A DNA stretch of 9,553 bases. Origin: Rudanella sp. GTDB taxonomy: Bacteria > Bacteroidota > Bacteroidia > Cytophagales > Spirosomataceae. A program made the position numbers and the translations under genes. Position 1 is the first letter of the stretch, and each line of letters starts with the position of its first letter. This document shows, piece after piece, positions 1-7,314 of the stretch. The notes below the pieces were generated by a model, which searched no databases, was not told the origin of the DNA, and saw only the letters and a program-made list of their open reading frames with translations. The stretch lies in the NCBI GenBank assembly GCA_026785985.1, contig JAJAYX010000290.1:1-9553 (forward strand). Reading direction: 5' to 3'.

Positions 1-514
1 CCATGTTGTCGGCGTTTTGCTTTAGCAGGCCTTCATAGAGTTGTTCGGCTTCACCGTAGCGTTTTTGCTTTACAAACAACTCAGCTAACAGCAGCGCATA
101 AAACTTGTTCGATTTGTCGAGTTCGTAGGCTTTAGTAGCGTGGGGAATAGCCTCGGCTACTTTGCCGGTTTTCACCAAAGCCTGAGCCGTGGCATATCGG
201 GCAGCCGCGTTGTTTGGCTTTTGTTTCAGGAGTTTCTCGAACTGAGCCAATGCTTTGGTTGGCTCATCGGTCATCATATATTTCATGCCCTCGGCAAACG
301 ATGTCTCATCATCGAGCCGGGAGCGGGTAGGGTCAACGGGAATAGCCGCCGTGAGAGACAAGGGCTGGGTTGTTGGAGCTGGTGAGCTGGGTTTCTGTGC
401 CTGCGCAGGTGTCAGCGTCAGGCTGACCAGCGCACCTAACAGTCCGGGAAGCCACCGATTAGGTGAGCTACGGCGGGGGACAGAAGATTCAGGAAGGGAC
501 AGAAGCGGTTGCAT
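1..514 (-). CDS. Exported TPR-repeat protein, N-terminal 171 residues (3' end outside window)
   Basis: The reading frame opens at ATG 514 and stays open to the window edge, so the C terminus is missing. Residues 1-20 are polar and end in a basic stretch (RR, then NR). Residues 21-35 are hydrophobic, and an AQA motif at 37-39 suggests signal peptidase I cleavage before Q40, so the mature protein is probably periplasmic or otherwise exported. The n-region is long for a signal peptide, but I see no later ATG before the hydrophobic core. A Pro/Ser/Thr-rich linker (41-65) leads into three consecutive 34-residue helical repeats at about 69-102, 103-136 and 137-170, with TPR-like spacing of Ala, Gly/Tyr and Pro/Asn (for example the FEKLLKQKPNN end of repeat 1). 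TPR arrays bind other proteins; the partner cannot be told from here. It follows the M19-like gene by 99 bp and has its own candidate promoter, so it is probably a separate unit. Confidence 0.85.
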   Translation of the reverse strand, partial: MQPLLSLPESSVPRRSSPNRWLPGLLGALVSLTLTPAQAQKPSSPAPTTQPLSLTAAIPVDPTRSRLDDETSFAEGMKYMMTDEPTKALAQFEKLLKQKPNNAAARYATAQALVKTGKVAEAIPHATKAYELDKSNKFYALLLAELFVKQKRYGEAEQLYEGLLKQNADNM

Positions 515-584
515 ATCAATTTATTACCCAAAACGCTTTAGCAGGCGTTCTATTGCCAGCAGAAACAGGTTTTGGTGTAACAAA

Positions 585-592
585 CAAAGGTA
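585..592 (-). promoter_or_regulatory. Candidate Bacteroidota -7 promoter element for the TPR gene
   Basis: Read on the minus strand, this is TACCTTTG, an exact match to the TAnnTTTG -7 consensus recognised by the Bacteroidota primary sigma factor. It lies in the 97-bp gap between the M19-like gene and the TPR gene and would give a leader of roughly 65 nt before ATG 514. I see no TTTG at the usual -33 spacing; the nearest TTTG is only 3 bp upstream. The call therefore rests on the -7 match and the location alone. Confidence 0.35.
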
Positions 593-613
593 ACGCAAAC
601 CGCTAAGATTCTG

Positions 614-2353
614 TTATATTTTGGGTACGGTGATTAGTTGATCGTCCAATCGCTGCTGAATCAACCAGTTTTTGATAAACTGCTGGCCGTTGCTGAACAT
701 CACAGCGCGGACGATGGCTTTTAGGTTCGTTATATCCACCTCGCCAACGGCATCTCGTTCGAGCAGGGGTTGTCCGCCGTTTTCATCGCGGTAGGCTTTT
801 TCAGCCACCGGGAGCCACCGTAGCAGATTGCTTTCCAACTCGCTTAACTGACTGATGTCCCGGCAATTGATGAGCGGGTTGATAAGTCCGTCGTAATCAC
901 TACCAATGCAAATACGTTTCCACAAATTGGGAAGATCGACATGGGTACGAAGCAGTCCGACGGAAATAATATGGAGCAAATTGAAACAGAACGAGAGCGG
1001 ATGCCGCTCTTGCCGGGTTGGAACCAGGAAACTCTCCATCGGCTCACCCGTCAGTTGGGCGAAGCGTTCGGGGAAAAAGTGCCGAAACTCGCCCGACGAC
1101 ATAAATTCGTTTGTTTCGCCGGTAGAAAGTGTGTCGTGCCACCCTAAAATCCGCACATCCAAACTTACGCCGATCAGGCCGTTACTTTCCAGAATGGCCT
1201 CAATATCCTCGTCCATGAGGTTGACTGTCCAGGTGTTATAAGTAAATTCTGAGTTGATGGCCCCCCACCGCCCGGCTGTTTTTCGCCCGGTTTTTAGTTC
1301 GATCACCAGGTCGCCCGAATCCAGTTTGACGCGCCGGGCGGTCTGTAAGGCTTCTTTCCAGGCCGAAATCGTATAGCCCGTCACCCCGGCGTGGCTGCAA
1401 ATGATCGGAATATTTTTGAATGAACCAGTTCGAAAAGCATACAGATCAAGCCGCGATTTCAGGCTCAAGTGTTTTACGTCGATAATGACCGGGGCCGGTT
1501 TTTTTGTCCCGTTCACGTCTACTTCGAGGGTATATGCCGCCCGAATCACATCGAAACCTTTAGCTGAAATTCCGGTACTGACGGGGATACTCGCCTGATT
1601 CTTCAGCATTTTCATCCCGTAGGCATGGGTAGCCAGCAATTGCTCGTTGATGTGTGACAGATGGGTTAGCACCAGATAGCACAAATCCATATTTTCGTTC
1701 CAGAGGGCCTGTTGCAATTGGCGTAGACTTTGGGCGGGGTCGGGGGTAAACTGTTTCAGAAGATCGTTTGAAAAAGCATCTTCAAACCCTACTGGCTTCA
1801 GTAACAGATTCTTATCTGGTTGCCCGGACTCGCCAATCATGGTACGGCACAGGCCATGCCCGCCTTCCAGACTCAGCACCAACCGGGTTTTATCGCGGGC
1901 AACACCTATATCTATTGGTGTTTTCCTTGTCAGTATTTCTATTCGTCCGGCATCCCGAAGTTGCTTATACAGACTAAGTTCGCGGATGAGTAAGCCGTAA
2001 TACGACACGTTTCCGTGACGAACAGCGTTCATCAAATCCCGACTGAGCGGTCGGGTTGCGTTGGAGTTCAGGAGTTTACCGAAAAGCCCGTCTCGTGAAG
2101 TGAAAATCTGCTCCATAGGACACAAGGCCGCCACGCCAAGCGACAGAGTGGCCCGATCCATCTGGTCGAGACAAGACTGACTTTCCAGCATATGCAAAAA
2201 CTCCTGATCGAGCAACTGCAAAATCGGCCCGCCAAATTGCAGGGATTTACCCAACTCAGCAATTGGATGGGTGGGCGGGTAAGTGGGATTAAATTGGGTA
2301 ATGAACTGCTTAAAAATGGGATGCAGGTGAAAATCGAAGTAGGAAGTTGCCAT
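614..2353 (-). CDS. Divergent peptidase family M19 (renal dipeptidase-like) metalloprotein
   Basis: This is a 579-residue protein resembling the M19 TIM-barrel metallopeptidases, which hydrolyse dipeptides at a two-metal site. The M19 landmarks appear in the expected order: FDFHLHP near the N terminus (H9, H11; the family usually has HxD), SLEGGHG with the bridging E163, a LTHLSHIN strand at 229-236, DVKHLS (H295), IICSHAG (H321) and IGSDYDG (D486/D488). It is much longer than typical members (about 350-400 residues). Roughly 50 extra residues sit between H321 and the NLMDEDIEAI helix at 378-387, and the Arg that usually follows the second His motif (SHSxxR) and contacts substrate is not evident. 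Substrate may therefore differ from simple dipeptides. There is no signal peptide or membrane segment, so it is probably cytoplasmic, unlike many relatives. ATG 2353 is favoured because the metal motif follows at residue 9. It starts 36 bp after the dual-protease gene and is probably co-transcribed with it. Family assignment is good; substrate is unknown. Confidence 0.8.
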   Translation of the reverse strand: MATSYFDFHLHPIFKQFITQFNPTYPPTHPIAELGKSLQFGGPILQLLDQEFLHMLESQSCLDQMDRATLSLGVAALCPMEQIFTSRDGLFGKLLNSNATRPLSRDLMNAVRHGNVSYYGLLIRELSLYKQLRDAGRIEILTRKTPIDIGVARDKTRLVLSLEGGHGLCRTMIGESGQPDKNLLLKPVGFEDAFSNDLLKQFTPDPAQSLRQLQQALWNENMDLCYLVLTHLSHINEQLLATHAYGMKMLKNQASIPVSTGISAKGFDVIRAAYTLEVDVNGTKKPAPVIIDVKHLSLKSRLDLYAFRTGSFKNIPIICSHAGVTGYTISAWKEALQTARRVKLDSGDLVIELKTGRKTAGRWGAINSEFTYNTWTVNLMDEDIEAILESNGLIGVSLDVRILGWHDTLSTGETNEFMSSGEFRHFFPERFAQLTGEPMESFLVPTRQERHPLSFCFNLLHIISVGLLRTHVDLPNLWKRICIGSDYDGLINPLINCRDISQLSELESNLLRWLPVAEKAYRDENGGQPLLERDAVGEVDITNLKAIVRAVMFSNGQQFIKNWLIQQRLDDQLITVPKI

Positions 2354-2389
2354 GATTGTGTGTCAAAAATAGGGTTTGAAAGAGGTGGG

Positions 2390-5200
2390 TTATTGGTTGA
2401 AGTACTGCCGGAGTAACGCATCGGAATCGATGGTTTCCATACCCGATTCAGTGCGGGCAGCCGGCGAAAGGTTGGGCTTCACAAAAGCCGCCATCGCCTG
2501 TTGAGCGCGTTCGGTAAGCGGAAAATCACCCACCAGCGACTCCACCGAGTCGGGCCGGCGTTTGCGTCTAAGCAAGTTCCAGAAGAAGTGGGCGGCTTCG
2601 GCAATCCCCAAATCCGACGGGCGACGGGGGGCGATGTTGGCATAGGCGTGAATCATTTTAGGCGATGTAGGGGCAAGAGGAGGAGTTTTGAGCAATTTGC
2701 CGATGTCGAGCACCCCGGCCCCGTAAAGGTTTTCCGGGACATTGGAGAAAGGACGGGCCGAACTTTTGAGTGCCTGCCGGAAGGCTTCAACGATTTGCCA
2801 GGGCAGATAAGCCTTGAGTTCGTCGGCATACCGTGCCCGCCAAAGCAGAGCCGCCGACGCAACATGGGGCGTGGCGTAGCTCGTGCCGCTGCCATACACC
2901 ATGATTTCCTTCTCGTCTTTATCCACAAACGGAACATAGACATCCTCTCCGGGAGCCGAAATATCAACTTCTTTCCCCTTACTGCTCTTGTCCCAGGGCC
3001 GGTCGTCGGGGTTGATAGCGGCCACCGCAATAATGCCCGGATAAAGAGCCGGGGCAATAACCAGCCCGACTTCGTTGCCAGCCGCGCAAACCCAGATAAC
3101 GCCCCGTTCGTAGGCTTCCCGCGCGATGGCATCGAGCATGGGGCGCGGATACGTTCCCATACACATATAGAGTACGTTGGCTCCGCCCCGCATGGCCACG
3201 TTGGCTGCTTCGACCACCTGCTTACCCCGCCCAATCAGAATCACCGACTGAGCCACCCGGTAAGGTATTAACCGGCTGATAGGTTTGCCGTTGCGCACCA
3301 AAAGCCCGCCATTTCCATCATGTTCACTGGCAAAAAGTCCTCCGATAACAAGGCTTGCTGTCCGAGTGCCATGACCGGGAAACTTGAAGAAGAAGCGGGC
3401 TTCTTCGTCGCGGGCATCATGGTCAACAGAAATCGCGTCGTGGTCGCGGTCGAGGTTATAGCCGCCCAGCACTTTGCTGTGGTCGGAGTAGCCCGTGTCC
3501 ATTTGCACCATTTGGAGTTGGGGCAAGTTAGTAAGTAGTTTTATGCGGTCGGCATCGGTCAAGTTAGCCAGCGGATCGCCAACGGGACAGTTGATGGCAA
3601 ACCAGTTCCACCACCGTTGCTGCCTTCCTTTTATGGCATCATTACCGCTTTTTTTGGCTTCCACAACCCACTTTTTTGTCGACCATTTAGCTATAAATTC
3701 GGTCTCATTTGGTTTGGCGGTTCCATCATTAAAAATGGCCGATTCGGTCAGGCGGCTTTCCGACGAGGGGTCTGTCAGGCCAACATCGGTATACGTTTCG
3801 AGGTCGGGGCGGCAGGTTTCGACGTGGGGCAGGTTTTCGATTTCAGCCGCCACCAGCCAGGGATGCCGATTGGTTTGCACGGCGATATACCGCATTCGGC
3901 GTAAGGCCGGCACAACCGTACCTGGCAACATGGGGGCATCGTTCACCAGGCCCGGAATCAGGTTGGCCGCTTTGTCTTCCCAATCGTCCTGCATGGTTGG
4001 CAAGTCGCTCAGGACAACTTCAAAATGGTACACAGCCGACAGTTCAGGCTGTGCCAGCTTAGGCTGTACCAGCTCACGCTGTGCGGACACGGCGGCACCG
4101 GCAAATTCGATGCGGGGCGAATTAAGCGTGGGGGTCATGGTTATTGGGGGTCTGGTAGGTATAATAATGGTTGCGTTTTGGGCTTCTATGATTTTGGCGC
4201 GGGCTGATTGCATGGATACCGGAACGGGCAATTTATTGAACGCTTCAACAATACGGCTTACCCGGATACCCTCGTTGCCGAGCCAGTCCACCATATCGTC
4301 GCCATCGCCGGGCCGGAGCGGAGTACCATCGCGCCGGAGCCAGTTGCCCGCCGGGTCTTTGCGCGGAATGGCACTGTGGTGCAGAGCCACAGCCTCGCCC
4401 GTTCCCAAACCCAATACTAAACTCCCCGACGAACCGGGTTGGGTATCGGACTCATAGATCAGGAAATTATCAGTAAGCGTCAACAGGCGAATATCTTTCA
4501 GGACAATTTTTTTGTAATCGCCTTTGGGGTGCTGAATCACGACGCAATATTCGCCCTCGATAATCTTGCCCAGCTTGGGGTCTAACTGCACAAACCCAAA
4601 CGTATCGAGCGAACCGCCCCCCGCACTGGTCGGCTCCACCGCAACAAGCGTAAAATCGAGTCCGCTAAATGGAGCGTTGGGGTCGGCTTTAAAGGTGGAG
4701 GTCAGAAAAAACTGATTGGGCCGAAGATGAAACGTAATGGGTTCTAAAAACCGGTTTTGGTCGCCCAACTCATAACTAAACTGAGCCACCGTTCGGGTCG
4801 CCGTGTCGGCATCGGGCAATACGTGGTTGTTGGTAATCAGTACGTTGGGGGCAACCAGACAACCCGTTCCGTAGCCCATAATACCACGCGATCCGGTAGT
4901 TACGAGCCGACAAACGCTATTCGAAAAACGGAGAATCTTACGAAGAATAGCTATGTCCTGAAAATTAGCCACGCCATTAACTCGTTCGAGTGCCTGCTCA
5001 CGCTGCATTCCCTCGCGGGCCAGTCGACGGTTAAGCTGGGTTTGGTCGTCCGTAATATCAGTGATTGATCGAAGGCCATCACGGTTTTCGGCAATTCCGT
5101 TTCTAACCCGGTCGATTTCTTGTAAATGGGTCGTGTAGTTTCTGTAAGCATAGTCGCCTAAGTAGAGCGACTTTTCGGTTAAGGGAGCGGAAGGTGCCAT
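2390..5200 (-). CDS. V8/trypsin-like protease fused to a subtilisin-like (S8) protease
   Basis: This is a 936-residue two-protease fusion. Residues about 22-85 are charged and helical, possibly a short coiled coil. Residues 90-320 form a chymotrypsin-fold domain of the V8/Glu-endopeptidase-like group: H126 (TNNHVLP), D182 (LDFTLVAV), S258 (QPGSSGS), followed by VALHHSA and NEGIRVSRI (309-317), both familiar C-terminal landmarks of this bacterial trypsin-like family. Residues 340-390 are a low-complexity linker with a short tandem repeat. Residues about 390-470 (starting YHFEVVLSDLP and ending in LPHVETCRPDLE) look like an I9-type subtilase propeptide, a tentative call. The S8 domain follows: D568 (QMDTG), H610 (PGHGTRTA), oxyanion N709 (AAGNEVG) and S774 (GTSYATPHVA). 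A tail of about 100 residues (838-936) has no domain I recognise. No signal peptide or membrane helix is visible, so it probably acts in the cytoplasm. ATG 5200 precedes the first conserved segment. Targets are unknown; both triads look intact. Confidence 0.9.
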   Translation of the reverse strand: MAPSAPLTEKSLYLGDYAYRNYTTHLQEIDRVRNGIAENRDGLRSITDITDDQTQLNRRLAREGMQREQALERVNGVANFQDIAILRKILRFSNSVCRLVTTGSRGIMGYGTGCLVAPNVLITNNHVLPDADTATRTVAQFSYELGDQNRFLEPITFHLRPNQFFLTSTFKADPNAPFSGLDFTLVAVEPTSAGGGSLDTFGFVQLDPKLGKIIEGEYCVVIQHPKGDYKKIVLKDIRLLTLTDNFLIYESDTQPGSSGSLVLGLGTGEAVALHHSAIPRKDPAGNWLRRDGTPLRPGDGDDMVDWLGNEGIRVSRIVEAFNKLPVPVSMQSARAKIIEAQNATIIIPTRPPITMTPTLNSPRIEFAGAAVSAQRELVQPKLAQPELSAVYHFEVVLSDLPTMQDDWEDKAANLIPGLVNDAPMLPGTVVPALRRMRYIAVQTNRHPWLVAAEIENLPHVETCRPDLETYTDVGLTDPSSESRLTESAIFNDGTAKPNETEFIAKWSTKKWVVEAKKSGNDAIKGRQQRWWNWFAINCPVGDPLANLTDADRIKLLTNLPQLQMVQMDTGYSDHSKVLGGYNLDRDHDAISVDHDARDEEARFFFKFPGHGTRTASLVIGGLFASEHDGNGGLLVRNGKPISRLIPYRVAQSVILIGRGKQVVEAANVAMRGGANVLYMCMGTYPRPMLDAIAREAYERGVIWVCAAGNEVGLVIAPALYPGIIAVAAINPDDRPWDKSSKGKEVDISAPGEDVYVPFVDKDEKEIMVYGSGTSYATPHVASAALLWRARYADELKAYLPWQIVEAFRQALKSSARPFSNVPENLYGAGVLDIGKLLKTPPLAPTSPKMIHAYANIAPRRPSDLGIAEAAHFFWNLLRRKRRPDSVESLVGDFPLTERAQQAMAAFVKPNLSPAARTESGMETIDSDALLRQYFNQ
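4040..4084 (-). repeat. Three-copy 15-bp tandem repeat in the interprotease linker
   Basis: Three adjacent 15-bp units (4040-4054, 4055-4069, 4070-4084) share the pattern cag-t-a-gctgt-c and differ from each other at only two or three positions. They keep frame and encode the pentapeptides AQREL, VQPKL and AQPEL (residues 373-387 of the dual protease), just before the propeptide-like segment. The copies probably arose by local duplication and could vary in number between strains, changing linker length. Confidence 0.75.
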
Positions 5201-5333
5201 GACGAGCCGACCTTAAATGTGATCGGACCCGAATGTAAATAAATTGTTGACTGTCAGCTAATTCTATTGAGGGAATGCTGAATTTTGAAGGTTAATGTTA
5301 TTAAGCGTAGTATTTTTTTGTGGTTCTTAAAAA
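5201..5333. other. Gene-free gap upstream of the dual-protease gene
   Basis: This AT-rich stretch must hold the start signals for the dual-protease/M19 pair if that pair is an independent unit. The only promoter-like string I see is TACATTCG on the minus strand (5230-5237), one mismatch from the TAnnTTTG -7 consensus and about 30 bp before ATG 5200, with no clear -33 element. A small dyad, TGAC-T-GTCA at 5248-5256, sits just upstream of it and could be an operator, though a dyad this short can occur by chance. I see no convincing hairpin-plus-U-tract terminator for the upstream unit. Confidence 0.3.
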
Positions 5334-6069
5334 GTTATTGCGGGCGCGCTGGTAAACTCTTACGACTTTGTAAGCGGGGATTTATTCACGCATCTAACTG
5401 TTCAATTCGTTGGTATCCAGCTCGATATGCTTAATCATGAGAGCCGCGACGACCAGCTTACCTCATTGCCGATGCCCACCACGCGGCAATCAGCAATGAG
5501 GGGATAGGTTCGCAGGATTTCTTCGATTTCCAGGGCCGAGATCTTGTACCTGCCCAACTTGATGATGTCGATGGAACTGGGGCCCAGAATCCGGTAGTAG
5601 CCGTTGTCCAACACAGCCACATCGCCCGTTTTGAACCATCCATCAGCGGTGAATGTGGCTTTGGCAGCTTCTTTTTTGCGCCAATACTCACCGAATACGT
5701 TGAATTCCTTTATCAAAATTTCGCCCGGCGTGGACTCGCCCGTTGCCGCTGATGGTTTCCCATTTCTCCATCACCGAAACGGGCAGTGCCGCCGATCCCG
5801 AAACCATCAACCGAAACGTTTTCATGGCGGCCATCAACGCTTGCGCGGGTCGTCACCACGCCCTTGGGCAAGTTGGTGGTGCCGCTCGTATAGAGAATCA
5901 TGGCCCGGCGGTCGGGTGTGATGGTGGGCAAATCGCCGGTGGACGCTATTTCGGGATGGCCCAGAACCATGAATCTCAGTTCTTTTTGAGCGATATATTG
6001 GCCCACAATCGGCTCAAATTCGGGGGAGACAATGGCGGTTTCAGTCTGTGTCTGATTCGGTTGTTGCAT
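5334..6069 (-). pseudogene. Degraded acyl-CoA synthetase (AMP-binding enzyme, malonyl-CoA synthetase-like)
   Basis: These are remnants of an ANL-superfamily acyl-CoA ligase, which would adenylate a carboxylic acid and transfer it to CoA. Four homologous blocks occur in order but in changing frames. Block 1 (6069 to about 5846) starts in mid-protein (ETAIVSPEFEPIVGQ) and holds the phosphate-binding motif YTSGTTNLPKG. Block 2 (about 5846-5742, another frame) reads MAAMKTFRLMVSGSAALPV. Block 3 (5737 to about 5460, third frame) reads TPGEILIK through GWFKTGD and IDIIKLGRYKISALEIEEIL. Block 4 (5459-5334, back in block 2's frame) reads LVVAALMIKHIELDTNELNS, then a TAG stop at 5394-5396, MRE, a TAA stop at 5382-5384, and IPAYKVVRVYQ. 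Relative to a full-length enzyme of about 500 residues, roughly 100 N-terminal residues, about 100 residues after block 1, and about 45 residues including the YGxTE motif are missing. The conserved Arg of the GRxxD motif has become Pro (ILGPSSID). It cannot encode a working ligase. These size estimates come from memory of the family, not an alignment. Confidence 0.88.
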
Positions 6070-6084
6070 GGTTGTTTTGACGTA

Positions 6085-7278
6085 TTAAATGCGAATGAAT
6101 AGCTTTTTCCGATACAACCATTTGAGAATAAGCCAATAGATCAACAACGTGGCGGCACCGGCCAGCAGCGGCTCATAGGCCAGGCCAAAAATTTGAAACG
6201 GGGCCGCCCCGAAATGGGTGTAAAATGACCCCATCACAAACGGCTCGATGAGGTGGGCTATCAGGTAGGCCGCAATGGAGTTGGTGCCAATCACGATCAG
6301 GAAATAAGCCCAACCCTGAAGACCGTTTGTCGCCCCCTTCCGCATGTCGATCAGGAAATAGAATAGGGTAAGCAACGCAAAACAACACCCTCCGCTGAAC
6401 AGCACCCAGGCCGGTGTCCAGATGCGTTTGACGACGGGACAAAGACCAACTACCTGTAAAAGGATGCCTAATCCAATGAAAATCAGGGCAGCCAACAAAA
6501 ACCGACGCACCAAAACGGAGGGTTGTTGGCCGCTTCGCAGGTGTTGACCGGCGCGCAAACCAAGGATCATGGTGGCCAGTGTTGGAATGAAACTCAGTGT
6601 GGCATAACCCCCGCCGTTGCACAGAAAGGGTTTTTCGCGGGGAAACAGGTTTAGAAACCAGGTGTCGAACGACCAGGCTACGTTGCTGTTTTTGTTGAAA
6701 TGGGCCATCAGTCCCGTGTAGTGGTGCGCCCAATCGGGTGGAACCTTCACGGCTTCGTAGGAAAAGTCCGGGCCGGGCAGTGGATAACTGATGAACAACA
6801 ACCAATAGCCTACCAAAATACCGGCAAAAGCAATCCATTGCACGGTGGGCCGCGCAAAACCCAGCGCGAACAGAAACGGGTAGCCCAAACCAATTTGGGT
6901 GAGGGTATCTTCAAAGGTGAAGTTGGTCAGGTCGCGGCCCATCGACCGCAGAAAAATACCCAAAAACACCAAAATTAGCGACCGGCGCAGCGCGTGAAAC
7001 CACTGCCAACCAGGCGATTGTCCGCTCTGTTGCCGACTTGCCAGCGAATAGGGAAGGGCTACCCCAACCAGAAACGAAAAGGAAGGCTGAATCAGGTCGT
7101 GCAACGAGCAACCTGCCCAGGCAACGTGATCCTGATTGTAGGCCAAAAACGACCAGAAACCACTGTCGGGCAGGGCCTCGTGAACCTTGTGCAACCGCAG
7201 CACTTCGGCCATCATCAACAGCATGACAAAGCCCCGGTATGCATCCATCGATTGCAGTCGGCTTGTTGACAGGTTCAT
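6085..7278 (-). CDS. DUF5009 / HGSNAT-like multi-pass membrane acyltransferase
   Basis: This 397-residue integral membrane protein has about ten hydrophobic segments (roughly 14-27, 63-79, 98-112, 126-140, 146-165, 226-241, 259-279, 287-309, 321-343 and 370-388). The opening [17 protein letters not shown] and the [19 protein letters not shown] segment (60-78) are typical of bacterial relatives of heparan-alpha-glucosaminide N-acetyltransferase, which pass acetyl groups from cytoplasmic acetyl-CoA across the membrane to a sugar. H51, in DHVAWAG, falls where that family carries its catalytic His; this is from memory, not an alignment. The length suits the bacterial family. ATG 7278 puts the diagnostic SMDAYRG at residue 10. 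It lies 36 bp after the esterase gene and probably shares its transcript. Its acceptor is unknown; the context suggests a sugar or uronic-acid oligomer, which is inference. Confidence 0.85.
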   Translation of the reverse strand: MNLSTSRLQSMDAYRGFVMLLMMAEVLRLHKVHEALPDSGFWSFLAYNQDHVAWAGCSLHDLIQPSFSFLVGVALPYSLASRQQSGQSPGWQWFHALRRSLILVFLGIFLRSMGRDLTNFTFEDTLTQIGLGYPFLFALGFARPTVQWIAFAGILVGYWLLFISYPLPGPDFSYEAVKVPPDWAHHYTGLMAHFNKNSNVAWSFDTWFLNLFPREKPFLCNGGGYATLSFIPTLATMILGLRAGQHLRSGQQPSVLVRRFLLAALIFIGLGILLQVVGLCPVVKRIWTPAWVLFSGGCCFALLTLFYFLIDMRKGATNGLQGWAYFLIVIGTNSIAAYLIAHLIEPFVMGSFYTHFGAAPFQIFGLAYEPLLAGAATLLIYWLILKWLYRKKLFIRI

Positions 7279-7314
7279 GTTTTCTGGTTTAGGGATTCCA
7301 TATCGAAGCCTGTT

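Noticed and set aside
585..613. A possible terminator after the M19-like gene.
   Set aside because: I could not find a stable hairpin followed by a U-tract here, so no terminator is claimed.
2364..2371. TATTTTTG on the minus strand, an exact TAnnTTTG match in the gap before the M19-like gene.
   Set aside because: Initiation would fall about 4 nt before ATG 2353, leaving almost no leader, and there is no -33 element. The AT-rich gap makes a chance match likely, and co-transcription with the upstream gene is simpler.
2501..3271. A 256-codon open frame on the plus strand.
   Set aside because: It lies wholly antisense to the subtilase domain, whose catalytic His and Ser motifs fix the minus-strand reading. 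The plus-strand translation has no recognisable motif and is a by-product of GC-rich codons.
3495..4457. A 320-codon open frame on the plus strand.
   Set aside because: It is antisense to the trypsin-like domain and linker of the dual protease, and its Ser/Arg-rich composition and lack of motifs mark it as a shadow frame.
5435..5716. A separate small gene encoding the C-terminal ligase fragment.
   Set aside because: It starts in mid-domain, its homology continues upstream and downstream in other frames, and its last residues leave the family sequence at a frameshift. It is one block of the pseudogene.
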